Source: CAG-552 sp964516925 (GTDB taxonomy: Bacteria > Bacillota > Clostridia > Christensenellales > Pumilibacteraceae). Taken from it: a stretch of DNA of 64,000 nucleotides. Positions 43,677-53,300 of this stretch are shown here, one piece after another (position 1 is the stretch's first letter; every line of letters begins with the position of its first letter). The stretch lies in assembly GCA_964516925.1 (NCBI GenBank), contig CAZEXL010000002.1, positions 62,001-126,000 of the forward strand, given 5' to 3'. The translations under genes and the position numbers were made by a program. The notes below the pieces were generated by a model, which did no database searches, was not told the origin of the DNA, and worked only from the letters and a program-made list of their open reading frames with translations.

Positions 43677-43706
43677 ATTGTAGCACAAACTCACACGAAA
43701 AAACAA
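43677..43706 (-). promoter_or_regulatory. Leaderless promoter of recX
   Basis: On the minus strand TTGTTT (43701-43706), 18 bases, TACAAT (43677-43682) with TG upstream, then six bases to the recX ATG. Confidence 0.6.
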
Positions 43707-43753
43707 GTTTTTATCGCGACGCTTTTAACACATTAGGTTGTGAATAAAAATTT

Positions 43754-43782
43754 TTTACATGCAAATACTTATTTTATACTAA
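43754..43782 (+). promoter_or_regulatory. Possible promoter of the coat-protein pair
   Basis: TTTACA (43754-43759), 17 bases, TACTAA (43777-43782), then a GGAGG at 43788. A sporulation-sigma promoter would be expected for a coat gene, but I could not identify one with confidence. Confidence 0.4.
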
Positions 43783-43800
43783 AATGTGGAGGTCAACAAA

Positions 43801-43986
43801 ATGACAAGTAAAAATTTGCAAGAAATTTCAGAACTGCTTGACAGCGAAAACCTTGCGTATCGAAAATGCTGCAATTACGTTTCGCAATGTCAAGATCCGA
43901 CTTTGAAAGAAAAGTTGGGAACTTACGCCAACAATCACAGAATACGCTTCGAAACGCTTTTAAGCTATTTGAACGCAAACGCATAA
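43801..43986 (+). CDS. Small protein paired with a CotF-like coat protein, 61 residues
   Basis: A 61-residue helical protein: MTSKNLQEISELLDSENLAYRKCCNYVSQCQDPTLKEKL, ending LLSYLNANA. The plan (two helices, acidic start, Cys-Cys and QC-x-D-P-x-L) matches the short ferritin-like companions of CotF-family spore coat proteins in Clostridia, and it lies directly before such a gene. A strong GGAGG precedes the ATG at 43801; an upstream ATG in frame would precede that site. Its function in the coat is unknown. Confidence 0.72.
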   Translation: MTSKNLQEISELLDSENLAYRKCCNYVSQCQDPTLKEKLGTYANNHRIRFETLLSYLNANA

Positions 43987-43996
43987 GGAGGAATTT

Positions 43997-44422
43997 ATGG
44001 CTACGAAAACAAAACAAAGTTCAACTCAAAAAAACACTACTTCTATCACCAATCCCGACTCGAAAAGTCATACCGGATCTTCGTCTCGTCCGAAAAACAC
44101 CTGTAAATCGGAATGCAATTGCAACGATTGTACGGAATTCGCCCAAGACGTATGTAAATTATCCGACAAAGAAATAATAGCCGACGTTTTGGGTTGCCAA
44201 AAATCGTTGATTAAACTTTACGGAACGGCATTATGCGAAACTTCGTGTCCTGAGCTTAGAAGCCTTATCGACAATCAGCTAAGCGAATGCGCCGAAGATC
44301 AATTTGACGCTTTCCTTTATATGCACGAAAGAGGTCTTTATCCTACCGATTCCGCGCCTATGCCGAAAATCAATCAGGCTAAAAAGAAATATTCGGCGCA
44401 AGAAAAATTTATGAGCAAATAG
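43997..44422 (+). CDS. CotF-family spore coat protein
   Basis: A 141-residue protein. Residues about 1-45 are Ser/Thr/Lys-rich and low complexity, ending in a Cys cluster (CKSECNCNDC). Residues about 50-130 match the CotF coat domain with LSDKEIIADVLGCQKSLIKLYG, CPELRSLIDNQLSECAEDQFDAFLYM and a RGLYPTDSAP tail. The cysteine-rich arm may allow cross-linking or metal binding; that is an inference. AGGAGG precedes the ATG, ten bases after the companion gene. It suggests a sporulating lineage. A hairpin terminator follows. Confidence 0.82.
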   Translation: MATKTKQSSTQKNTTSITNPDSKSHTGSSSRPKNTCKSECNCNDCTEFAQDVCKLSDKEIIADVLGCQKSLIKLYGTALCETSCPELRSLIDNQLSECAEDQFDAFLYMHERGLYPTDSAPMPKINQAKKKYSAQEKFMSK

Positions 44423-44423
44423 C

Positions 44424-44450
44424 AAAAAGCGTCGCGAAAGCGACGCTTTT
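44424..44450. terminator. Rho-independent terminator after the coat-protein pair
   Basis: AAAAGCGTCGC pairs with GCGACGCTTTT around a GAAA tetraloop. A and T runs on both sides allow it to serve both the coat genes and the converging ABC-like gene. Confidence 0.9.
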
Positions 44451-44496
44451 ACATATTTCTTTTGCATTTAAAAAATTATTACGATAAAACCTACTC

Positions 44497-45174
44497 TTAA
44501 CCTATTAAGAATTTTTTTACGTATTCGTTACACGGACTGCTTAATACTTCGTCGGTTTTTCCGCTTTGCAAAACATTGCCGCGCCTTAGCACGATGACGT
44601 TATCGGGCGAAAGTTTCGTTAGGTCTTCGCCGTTGCACGACGAAACCAAAACGTATCCGCTTCGACTTTTTATCATAGCAGTCGTTTTTTCGGAGTTTTC
44701 TTCTTCGAAAAAATGATACGGCTCGTCGAACATCGTTATGCGCGTATCTCTAAGCGATAAGCGAGCTCCGAAAAAATCAATTAACTCATTTTTATCAAGC
44801 GTCTTAATTTTTTTTGTTATATCCAGCCCGAATTTAGTAGCGGCGGAGATTGCAATTTCGCACGCTTGCTTTTTTGAGACCTTTCGCATTATCAGCGGCT
44901 GAGTAAGCGCCTTAACGATATCGTTGTAGACAGGCAAAGAATCGGCGCCTACAAACGCCATGTCTCTACATTTAGGCAACAGTTCTTCCACGTTGACACC
45001 GTCTACGATTATCTCGCCGTCAACAATCTCTTTTACGCCGCCCAACGCAAAAAAAACGGATGTTTTAAACGAACCGACTTCGCCGAGTAGCATCGTTACG
45101 CCCTCGTTAAACGAAACGTTAAGCGTAGTTTGTTCGCCGTAATATTCTAATTTTACGTTTTTTAGTTCTATCAC
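44497..45174 (-). CDS. Degenerate ABC-transporter ATPase-like protein
   Basis: A 225-residue protein with the fold order of an ABC nucleotide-binding domain but worn motifs. The Walker A region reads GEVGSFKTS, with Phe where the conserved Gly before Lys should be. The signature region reads TLDKNELIDFF instead of LSGGQ. Walker B is intact (RITMFDEP), and the H-loop histidine is absent (SSCNGED). It keeps the ABC-like start VIELKNVKLEYYGE and end VLRRGNVLQSGKTDEVL. No permease is adjacent. Start at GTG 45174, six bases after a TACAAT box without a Shine-Dalgarno; the upstream ATG lies inside the promoter. ATP hydrolysis is doubtful. Confidence 0.78.
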   Translation of the reverse strand: MIELKNVKLEYYGEQTTLNVSFNEGVTMLLGEVGSFKTSVFFALGGVKEIVDGEIIVDGVNVEELLPKCRDMAFVGADSLPVYNDIVKALTQPLIMRKVSKKQACEIAISAATKFGLDITKKIKTLDKNELIDFFGARLSLRDTRITMFDEPYHFFEEENSEKTTAMIKSRSGYVLVSSCNGEDLTKLSPDNVIVLRRGNVLQSGKTDEVLSSPCNEYVKKFLIG

Positions 45175-45180
45175 GCTAAA

Positions 45181-45209
45181 ATTGTAACACATTCGCTTTG
45201 TTATTTCAA
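45181..45209 (-). promoter_or_regulatory. Leaderless promoter of the ABC-like gene
   Basis: On the minus strand TTGAAA (45204-45209), 17 bases, TACAAT (45181-45186) with TG upstream, then six bases to the GTG at 45174. Confidence 0.65.
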
Positions 45210-45228
45210 GTATATTAACGACAATTTA

Positions 45229-45257
45229 TTGCATTTTAAAGGATTACGTGTTATAAT
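45229..45257 (+). promoter_or_regulatory. Promoter of the 1253-residue lipoprotein gene
   Basis: TTGCAT (45229-45234), 17 bases, TATAAT (45252-45257) with TG upstream. A normal leader with AAGGAG before the ATG at 45279 follows. It is divergent from the ABC-like promoter. Confidence 0.7.
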
Positions 45258-45278
45258 AAAATCGGTAAGGAGCAATTA

Positions 45279-48200
45279 ATGAAAAAATTTTTATCGCTTT
45301 TGATGACGATTTTAATATCTTTATCCCTTTTCGCCTGCGTCCCGCAAAGTGAAGGCGGAAGTATTTTGGACAACGATTTTAAACTGGTAAAACAACAAAC
45401 TTGCCCGATTGACGGCACGCCTAACGATTACTCTCCTTTAGAAAATCTTGCATTTGCCGCATATAACTTTAATAACCAACCTTCTTGGGAAGCTACTTAC
45501 ATAGGCGAAGTCGTAGCCGCCGGCATAAAACAAAAAGTAAAAAATATTCGACAATACGACGGCAATTCTCTTTTTACTCAAGCCATAAGCGCTTCGAGTT
45601 TAAAAACAGTAGCCGAACAAAAATATTTTCGCGGAAACAAAATTTTTTATCGCCCGTACACAAAATTAAATCCTGCGGATATGACGGCAATTTGGAGCAA
45701 CGACGCAAGCGAATTATCGACTGAAGAATACTATAAAAACTACGGTCTTATACCTAACGAAATTTTTAAATTTGTCATCGACGAGTCAACCGTTCTTTCT
45801 TCGGAAAATATTCAAAGCGAAAACTACGCGTATAAATTTACGCTCTCGACCGATTGCGTTAAATATTTTAAAAACGAAGTGCGCACGCTTGCCGGCTCTA
45901 AATCCGATCCGGAATACATAAGCGTTGAATGCACGATAGAAATAGACGAAAATTGGAACGTTATTAAAACGACGTCCACGGAAAAATATAAAGTTGCGAT
46001 TTTAGGCGGAATAACTTGCGAAAGCGTTTCGGAAGAAACTTTCGCTTTGGGCGGAGACGTCGTTATAAAAGAAAAAGCGTTTTTTGACGCATACGCACCG
46101 AACGATGACTTAATTTTAACTCAGCCCGCCCAACCGTACGATTATTTATTAAGCGCAATCAACGCAATGCTAAGCAAAGATTTGCTTAAAATAAAAGTCG
46201 ACGCAGGACCAATATCCGCAATCGTAAACTACGAGCCCAAAACCGGCTTGTTCGCACTAAAATGCGGAGACGTGATCGTTAAAAGCAACGGAGATCATTT
46301 CGTCGTTGCGATTAACGAAAGCAATTATACTTTTGACACGTTAAGCCTATACGAAGTTTTATATTTTTCGTTCTTATATAACGGCTCCGACTCCAAGCAA
46401 TACGTTGACGCAAACTATTCGTCTTCCGTTTCAACTATTTCATCCGAATCTGACAACGACGTTCTTACAAAAATAACCGACGGTATGTCTGCCGTTCTTT
46501 TCGACGACGGTGCAGATATTAATATAAGTTTCGAAACGTACGGAGTTTCGTGCAATGCAACCGTATGCATACGAAACGACGACTTTGACGGCGCATCGGG
46601 CGAAATAATTTATAACGGAAATACATACGCTCTTAACGTTGGCTACACTGACGAAACGATAACCGTTAGCGGCGAAAGCACCGACGTTAACGGAGTTTTT
46701 GATACGTTTAGCCGCCTGTTGCAAGCCGGCAACGTAAATTTTGACGTTACGCTCGAAGCTCTAAACGAATCGCTTGCAGCAAACGCCACTATTAATACGG
46801 CTGAAAATTACGCAATAGTAGAAATCGGCGACGTCCGTATCGAGTTTACGGACGCAATATATTTGATTACCGCCCGTTATTGCTATAAAGTTTCTTACGA
46901 AGCGCTTTTTACCGGGCAGACCAACGTGAGCCCCGCAACCGGAATTGCAGGGATTTTGCTAGACAGCGACGTAAGCTTTAATGACGAAAACTCTTTGACC
47001 GTATGCAACGAATTTTACGGAATTAAGTTAAATATTACGATACGGGCAACCGATTCGATCCAAATTTATGGTGAGATCGTTTACAACGACGATATAATAA
47101 CGTTTTCGGCAATCGAGGGAACGACGCGCCTTACGGCAAGCGGCATAGTAAGCGGTGTTTTGCTCGATCCGATTCTGTATTTTGCGTACGACGCTTTAAC
47201 TAAAAAATGCGGTTACCTTTTGGAAGCGAGCGACTCGGAGATAACTTTGCAGGCAAACGCAACTACTAACTTTGCAGATCGCGAATATGCCGTTGAAATT
47301 TTCGACACGTGCATATACGCAAACGATGCGATTTACGTTGACCATCCTCTTGGCAAATTACGTTTCGATTACGAGGCGCTAAACTCTTTAGCTCAAATAA
47401 TTTGTCAAACCGATTTCGATTTAGGCACTGCCGCCCTATCGAGTTTGTTTGGCGGCGTTAAATACTTATGGCAGTATACGTCGCTTTATCAAACGAACGA
47501 ACGGCTATACGTTAAGGTAAAAACGCCGAATGATTTTTCTTTGGAACTTGCGTTCGACTACGCTACTAACTATTTCGATTACGCGCTAGTAAATTACGGA
47601 GAATACGTCATTAGAATTACTCCGCAAGAGTACTTAGTTGCGACTCCGACCGATTTATCGTCGTTTGAAAGCGCAAACGAAAAACTTTCCGACCTAGCAA
47701 AAATTGCAAATGATTTGGCTAGTACCAAACAATTCACCTTGAGTTTTGACGATCTTACCACTTCAAGCGGCAGTGTAAGCGGCTATGTTTCGTTTGACTT
47801 AACGGCAGATTTGATATTGTACGCCGACGTATCCTTTATTGCAGACGGCGAAGAACACAATCTTAAAGCAATGCTTGAAAACGGTAACGTCGTTGCCATA
47901 TATAACGATACTCTAAAAGCAACCGTATCCGAAGAAACAATCGTTCGTATCGCTACTATGGTACTTAAAATTTACGGATTGGACGCAGAACAACTTTTGC
48001 CGCAAGCTGTCGAACATGACGAATCCGAGCCAATCGACGACACGATATCGAAGCTGATTCAATCGTTAAGTTCGATTTTGCCAAAAAAAATTTCCTTGCT
48101 GTCGATTGTAAAAGACGTAACCTTACAATCACAAAAAAGCGGTGCAGTTATGCTGACGCTTTGCTCCGGTAACTTAAGCATCAATATTTCGATTCCGTCA

Positions 48201-49040
48201 GATCGCAACTGCTCTATTAAAATAGAAAACGGCTTTAAAGCGCAAACGTTGCCGCAGTGCAAATACGATTATGATTTTAACAGTGTTTACGATTTATTTA
48301 ACTACGCTATAGCTACCGCAAAAATAGAAAAATATAACGTAAGCGGCAACCTGTCTCTTTCGGCACTGAATTTGCTTGACGTAAATATACCGTTTACTTT
48401 AAAAGCTTTACCTTTAGGTAGCGACCCGCTCGTTTACTTAAAACTGGAAGTTCCATACGTTTTCGGCTCACTTACGAAAGCAAACAGCTACGTATATTAT
48501 TGCAACGGCATTATGTATATAAAAAGCGATCGATACACCAAGCGATTGTTCCAAGATAAATACGACTACGATAAAACGGTTTATCTTTGCCGCACGCCGC
48601 AAGAATTTGCAGATAATATCTTAGAAGATATTTTTGTACTTATACCGATGAGCGACACTATAAAAGCCATTATCCTTAAATCGGCTACGAGCGGCGAAAA
48701 CGAACCTGCCGACTACGCCAATTCGCTAACGGAATACAAGTTCGAAAACAATAATTTCTTCGTTACGCTTAACTTAAAAGCACTTACCGGGAACTCTAAC
48801 CTCGGAGAAATGCAACTTACGCTTAAAGCGGACGAGCAAAACGAAACGTTTGGACAAATGAACGCTTCCGTAAAAATGTTAGGCTCGTTGATTTCCGTCG
48901 ATTTGGTTGCTACGCTAAAAGACTACGACGGCACAATTTCGTTCGGCGAAAACGAATACGACGACATCGATATAGCGGATTTAGCGCAAACGATAACTTT
49001 GCTTAGCAAAAATCATGTGCAATGGCAAACTACTCGATAA
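45279..49040 (+). CDS. Large repetitive lipoprotein of unknown function, 1253 residues
   Basis: The N-terminus MKKFLSLLMTILISLSLFAC is a lipoprotein signal with the lipobox LFAC (cysteine at residue 20), so the protein should be tethered outside the membrane. The remainder is hydrophilic, beta-rich and poor in known motifs. It contains diverged internal repeats of about 150-200 residues, recognisable by units such as NATINTAENYAIVEIGD...DAIY and NATTNFADREYAVEIFD...DAIY, each followed by a YEAL segment, and by repeated GEI-Y-N/D lines. AAGGAG precedes the ATG. I recognise no family; a scaffold or surface-binding role is a guess. The ArgD-like gene lies downstream with its own promoter. Confidence 0.8.
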   Translation: MKKFLSLLMTILISLSLFACVPQSEGGSILDNDFKLVKQQTCPIDGTPNDYSPLENLAFAAYNFNNQPSWEATYIGEVVAAGIKQKVKNIRQYDGNSLFTQAISASSLKTVAEQKYFRGNKIFYRPYTKLNPADMTAIWSNDASELSTEEYYKNYGLIPNEIFKFVIDESTVLSSENIQSENYAYKFTLSTDCVKYFKNEVRTLAGSKSDPEYISVECTIEIDENWNVIKTTSTEKYKVAILGGITCESVSEETFALGGDVVIKEKAFFDAYAPNDDLILTQPAQPYDYLLSAINAMLSKDLLKIKVDAGPISAIVNYEPKTGLFALKCGDVIVKSNGDHFVVAINESNYTFDTLSLYEVLYFSFLYNGSDSKQYVDANYSSSVSTISSESDNDVLTKITDGMSAVLFDDGADINISFETYGVSCNATVCIRNDDFDGASGEIIYNGNTYALNVGYTDETITVSGESTDVNGVFDTFSRLLQAGNVNFDVTLEALNESLAANATINTAENYAIVEIGDVRIEFTDAIYLITARYCYKVSYEALFTGQTNVSPATGIAGILLDSDVSFNDENSLTVCNEFYGIKLNITIRATDSIQIYGEIVYNDDIITFSAIEGTTRLTASGIVSGVLLDPILYFAYDALTKKCGYLLEASDSEITLQANATTNFADREYAVEIFDTCIYANDAIYVDHPLGKLRFDYEALNSLAQIICQTDFDLGTAALSSLFGGVKYLWQYTSLYQTNERLYVKVKTPNDFSLELAFDYATNYFDYALVNYGEYVIRITPQEYLVATPTDLSSFESANEKLSDLAKIANDLASTKQFTLSFDDLTTSSGSVSGYVSFDLTADLILYADVSFIADGEEHNLKAMLENGNVVAIYNDTLKATVSEETIVRIATMVLKIYGLDAEQLLPQAVEHDESEPIDDTISKLIQSLSSILPKKISLLSIVKDVTLQSQKSGAVMLTLCSGNLSINISIPSDRNCSIKIENGFKAQTLPQCKYDYDFNSVYDLFNYAIATAKIEKYNVSGNLSLSALNLLDVNIPFTLKALPLGSDPLVYLKLEVPYVFGSLTKANSYVYYCNGIMYIKSDRYTKRLFQDKYDYDKTVYLCRTPQEFADNILEDIFVLIPMSDTIKAIILKSATSGENEPADYANSLTEYKFENNNFFVTLNLKALTGNSNLGEMQLTLKADEQNETFGQMNASVKMLGSLISVDLVATLKDYDGTISFGENEYDDIDIADLAQTITLLSKNHVQWQTTR

Positions 49041-49102
49041 TACTAGGCTTATAAACAAATAAAAATTAATAACTTTTTATAAATAAACAATGCCTAAAAT
49101 AT

Positions 49103-49131
49103 TTGCATTAATTGCAAGAATATCATATAAT
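49103..49131 (+). promoter_or_regulatory. Leaderless promoter of the ArgD-like gene
   Basis: TTGCAT (49103-49108), 17 bases, TATAAT (49126-49131), then six bases to the ATG at 49138. No Shine-Dalgarno is present. Confidence 0.72.
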
Positions 49132-49137
49132 AAGCGT

Positions 49138-50286
49138 ATGGACTTTTCGCAAATAAAAGAAATAGACAACAAGTATTCGATCATAACCTATCCTCGTCAT
49201 AACTTGTGTATGGTTAGAGGCGAAGGCAACTGCGTATACGATACGAACAATCGCTCGTACGTTGATTTCGTTGCAGGATTAGGCGAAAACTGCCTTGGTT
49301 ACAAAAATATGATGCTTACGCAAGCTATAAAAGAGCAAACGGATAATCTTATAAGTTTTTCCAACTTGTACTACAACGAACTTCATTCATTGCTTGCTCA
49401 ATCTATTTGTGAAAATACACCGTTTACTAAAGTATGCTTCGGAAGCAGTATTTTTGACACGTTGCTTATTACGGCAATGATGATTCGCAACTACTGCGTG
49501 GAAGCAAAAGACAGTCGCAATAGAATATTGATCGTTACCGACTCTAAAAGACGTTACGACGCTATGCAAAACCAACATTTGCATATACGCACGGTTCGCT
49601 CGGATATAACAGAATTTAAAAAAGCGTTTACCGACGACGTATGCGCGGTTATCTTCTGCCCCATAGAAGTTGAGCAAGGCGTTAAATTGAATAAATACGA
49701 GTTTATACTGTCCGCATATGCAATATGCAAATCTAAAGATACTCTAGTCGTTTGCGACGAAACGGGCATCGGCTTAGGACGAACGGGAAAAATGTTTGCC
49801 TTCGAGCAGTACGGCGTACAGCCCGACATCGTATTGATTGCACGCGGTATGGGCGGCGGAATACCTATTGCCGCAACGCTTTCCAGAGGCGAAGTAGCTA
49901 CGTCGCTTTCCCCGTCGGACAGAATAAGCACGATAAACATTTCGTCAATTGCCTTAGCTTCTTCGCTGGTGGTGGTAGAACGACTTAAGTCGGGCATGCT
50001 GGAAGAAGTAGAAGCCAAAGGCGACTATTTGATGAACAAATTGATTAAGCTTAAAAAACATAATTTCGTTGCGGATATTCGCGGTATCGGACTTGTTGCC
50101 GGGATAGAGCTTACGCCCAATCTTAACGCCGCAAAAGTAGTCGGACAAATGGAAAATATGGGCTTTTTGCTTGATCAAACGAATTTTAATACGTTAAGGA
50201 TTACCCCTCCGTTTACCATTTCGGAGCGCGAGATAGATAAAATGTACGACGCACTTGCGGAAATTTTCGCACAAACAAATTTATAA
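49138..50286 (+). CDS. ArgD-like class III aminotransferase homologue lacking the PLP lysine
   Basis: A 382-residue protein with the length and order of acetylornithine-type aminotransferases: GEGNCVYDTNNRSYVDFVAGLG at the start, the DE and GRTG of VCDETGIGLGRTGKMFAFEQYGVQPDIV, and a C-terminal RGIGLVAGIEL. The catalytic position, normally AKGLGGG, reads ARGMGGG (Arg codon CGC at 49831-49833), so the Schiff-base lysine is lost. The phosphate-binding SGTEANE is also gone (FGSSIFDTLLI), as is the TFGGNPLAC stretch (INISSIALAS). It therefore looks like a catalytically dead paralogue with some other role. The ATG at 49138 is leaderless; the earlier ATG (49090) lies upstream of the promoter. Confidence 0.85.
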   Translation: MDFSQIKEIDNKYSIITYPRHNLCMVRGEGNCVYDTNNRSYVDFVAGLGENCLGYKNMMLTQAIKEQTDNLISFSNLYYNELHSLLAQSICENTPFTKVCFGSSIFDTLLITAMMIRNYCVEAKDSRNRILIVTDSKRRYDAMQNQHLHIRTVRSDITEFKKAFTDDVCAVIFCPIEVEQGVKLNKYEFILSAYAICKSKDTLVVCDETGIGLGRTGKMFAFEQYGVQPDIVLIARGMGGGIPIAATLSRGEVATSLSPSDRISTINISSIALASSLVVVERLKSGMLEEVEAKGDYLMNKLIKLKKHNFVADIRGIGLVAGIELTPNLNAAKVVGQMENMGFLLDQTNFNTLRITPPFTISEREIDKMYDALAEIFAQTNL

Positions 50287-50297
50287 CTAATTCGCAT

Positions 50298-50343
50298 AAA
50301 CATAAAACACGGCTTAGTACTGCACTATGCCGTGTTTTATGTT
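50298..50343. terminator. Bidirectional rho-independent terminator
   Basis: AAACATAAAACACGGC pairs with GCCGTGTTTTATGTTT around a central loop that itself contains TAGT/CTA pairs. It separates the ArgD-like gene from the end of the fibre operon. Confidence 0.92.
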
Positions 50344-50362
50344 TTTAATTAGCAAAACCGTA

Positions 50363-53300
50363 TTATTCGGAATATAATTTAACCGTTGTGTTGTTTGCGT
50401 CGACAACCGAACCGATATTGGAATACGTGGTATATCCGAAATTTGAATTATAAATCGTTATAGTAGCTATACCGTCGTTCCATATTCCTTTGTCGCCCTT
50501 TTTGTAAGTACCGTAGTACACGTTTATCACGGACGTCTTTCTGGTGGTTGTATTGTATGCCAACTGGTTTGCCGCAATCGTTGCGCTGGAGCCGTTCATT
50601 TTGATTGCCGATTCGTAATCGCTTGCCGACGCAAGATTCCCGTTGTCGCTACCGTACGCACCGAAAACAACGTTTGAGTAGTCGTATACGTTGAATGCGT
50701 CAACGGTGTTTTCCGAACCGAAAGTTCCTTTGTATACAAACACGTTTGCATACTTACCGCTTGAAGAATTTATAGTGTAGTTAAGTCTTGAATTGTACGT
50801 AAATTCGTCTATACCCGTAACGAACGCACCGCCGTTACCTCCGTCGAAAGTTCCGCCGTAAATGTTGACGGTTGCGCCGCCTATAACCTTAAGCCCGTAA
50901 TATGCCGCAGGTCCGGACTTGCCTTCTAGCGTACTCATCCAACCGTAAAAATTACCGCCGTAAATATTTATCGTGCCGCTTCCGTTTGCGGCAACGCCGT
51001 TACCGAATTGCGCCTCGAAGGTGCCGTTGTACACCGTTATGTTACCGCCGTTAAGTTCGATGGCGTGTCCGCCCATTATGCTCTTTTTGGACTGCCAACC
51101 TTCGCTTGCATAATCGACCACCGAGTTGTACGTGTCGCCCATTAGCACACCCGTCGTTTTTACCGATATGTCGCCCAGTTCGGAATTTTCGTTACCCATG
51201 GTTATTTTGCTTTCCTGTGCGTCGCTTTCTTTAGAACAATAGATTCCGCCGCCCGACAAAGCCGTAATATCCGCTTTTTGAAGGTTAACCGATCCGCCTA
51301 CAACGCGTACCGCGTAACTCGTTACTTTTAGCGAAGAATAATTATAATTTTCTATATCGGTTGCGTTTTGCAATCCCGTGTGCGACAAAGTTATTTTACC
51401 TTTTGCCGTTATGTTGCCGTTTTCGACATAGATACCATCGGTATTACGATAGTTTACCACCGGACTTCCGTCGTTTTCGAACGGAAGCGTTACATCGTAC
51501 GAATTTTTGCTTGACGAACTTACGGTGTTGTTTGAAACGATTTGATAGTCGCCGTTAAACGCCAGCGCGCCGCCAAGCATGGCTATAGCGGACGCTTTTT
51601 GCGTTTTGATTTCGTTTATTTCTCCGTCGACGTCGACAAACTCTATGGTTCCGCCGCGCATGGCTATGCCGACTTCGTAGCAAAGAATATCGCTGTCGGT
51701 TATTTGCAGTTTGTTTACGCCCTTGTTGTTGGCGGCAAAACAAACGCCTACGCATGCAGCCACGGTGCCCGACTTACTTGTTGTAGACGCATTGTCGTAT
51801 CCTACGTTTATATGAGCGTTTACAAGCGTAATGTGGTTGCTTGACTGCGACGAGTCGGTATTAACGTAAACGCCGTAGCACGTTTTGTTGCTTTCAAGGT
51901 CGATATTGCCGCCTACCACCTCTACCGTACCGCCAAGCGAATAAATCCCTGCCGAATTGTCGCCCGTCAATTTGTACGAATATCCGAAAGAACGAACCTC
52001 GCCGCCGTTTACGTAAATGCCGGTAGAATTATCCGCCGAGATCTTTATAAAGTCATTTCGCGTCGACGATATTTGCAACGTGCCGCCCTCGGAATAAATA
52101 CCGGTAATCCCTTTATTTTCGTCGCCAGAACTCATATTAATCGACGTATCGGTTACTACAAACGATTCGGGGTGCGTTTCCATGGTTTCTTCGTGTATAC
52201 GATTGTATATACCGTACGACCAATCGCCCTCGATATTAAACTGCGAATTGCTTACCGTAAGGTTAGCCTCCGTTGAATGTTCCATGTTTTTCATGCAAAC
52301 GCCGGCGGTATAATCGCCGTGCACGTTTACCGTAACGTTGCTTACGTTTAGCGAGCCGTCTTCCATATACAAAGCGGTGTACTTAACGTTCTTTTTGTCG
52401 GCTTCTTCGGTTTGCGTAATCGGATCTACGGTAAGCTTTTTCGTAAAATTTCCGCCGCCTATTTTCAGTGTGCCGCCAAGCATGCAAATCACGTTGTTGT
52501 TTGACGCGTAAAACTCGCCCTTGCCTATCGTTACTTTTGCGGTACCGCCGTTTAGTATGCAGTAACTTTCGCCGCTCTTAGCGTACGAACTTTCGCTTTG
52601 CCAATTAAATACGTTGAAATACGATTCTTCGTAAGCCTTTTCGTCGTCCTCTTTTACGGTAACTTTATTCGACGTTGCGGTAGCTGTAAACTCGGCGTTG
52701 GGGATACGGCTGCTGAAATTGCCGTTTGCGACGCTTATCATGCCGCCCTGAGCATTTATACATGCAGTTTTATCCACGCCGAAATACGAATGAAACTCGC
52801 CACGTTGCACTTCCAAATAGCCGTTTTGCATTTGAATCGCGGCATAGTAGTCCTTTTGCGAACTTATATCGCATGCGGACGCAATCGTCTTTTCGTAACC
52901 GTAAACGGTAATAAGCACGTAATCTTCTTTGTTAAAGTTCTCCGAGTTTTCAACCGACGAAAGGTCGGCGCCTACGTACTCGTATTTGTTTTGAGTAACG
53001 TAATAGCTGTATCGCCAATTTGCCGTTGCCGGATCGGTAACCGCCGACATCGCCTTTTCGTTTGTATGATAATAACAATACGTATCGGCGGATATAGTAA
53101 TTTGCGAACCCGAAGACACCGACGTATCTATCTTTTTGTCGAAATACAAGTTGCCGTGCGTATATTCGATGTCGCCGGTCTTTGTGGGGTACGATTTTAT
53201 AATGGGCGCGTACAAACTTTCGGATACGTTTTCGCCCTGACCGTAATATTTTACAAGTTGCGCCTTGTCTTCGACCAAAGTTCTTTTTGTTGTGGAATTT

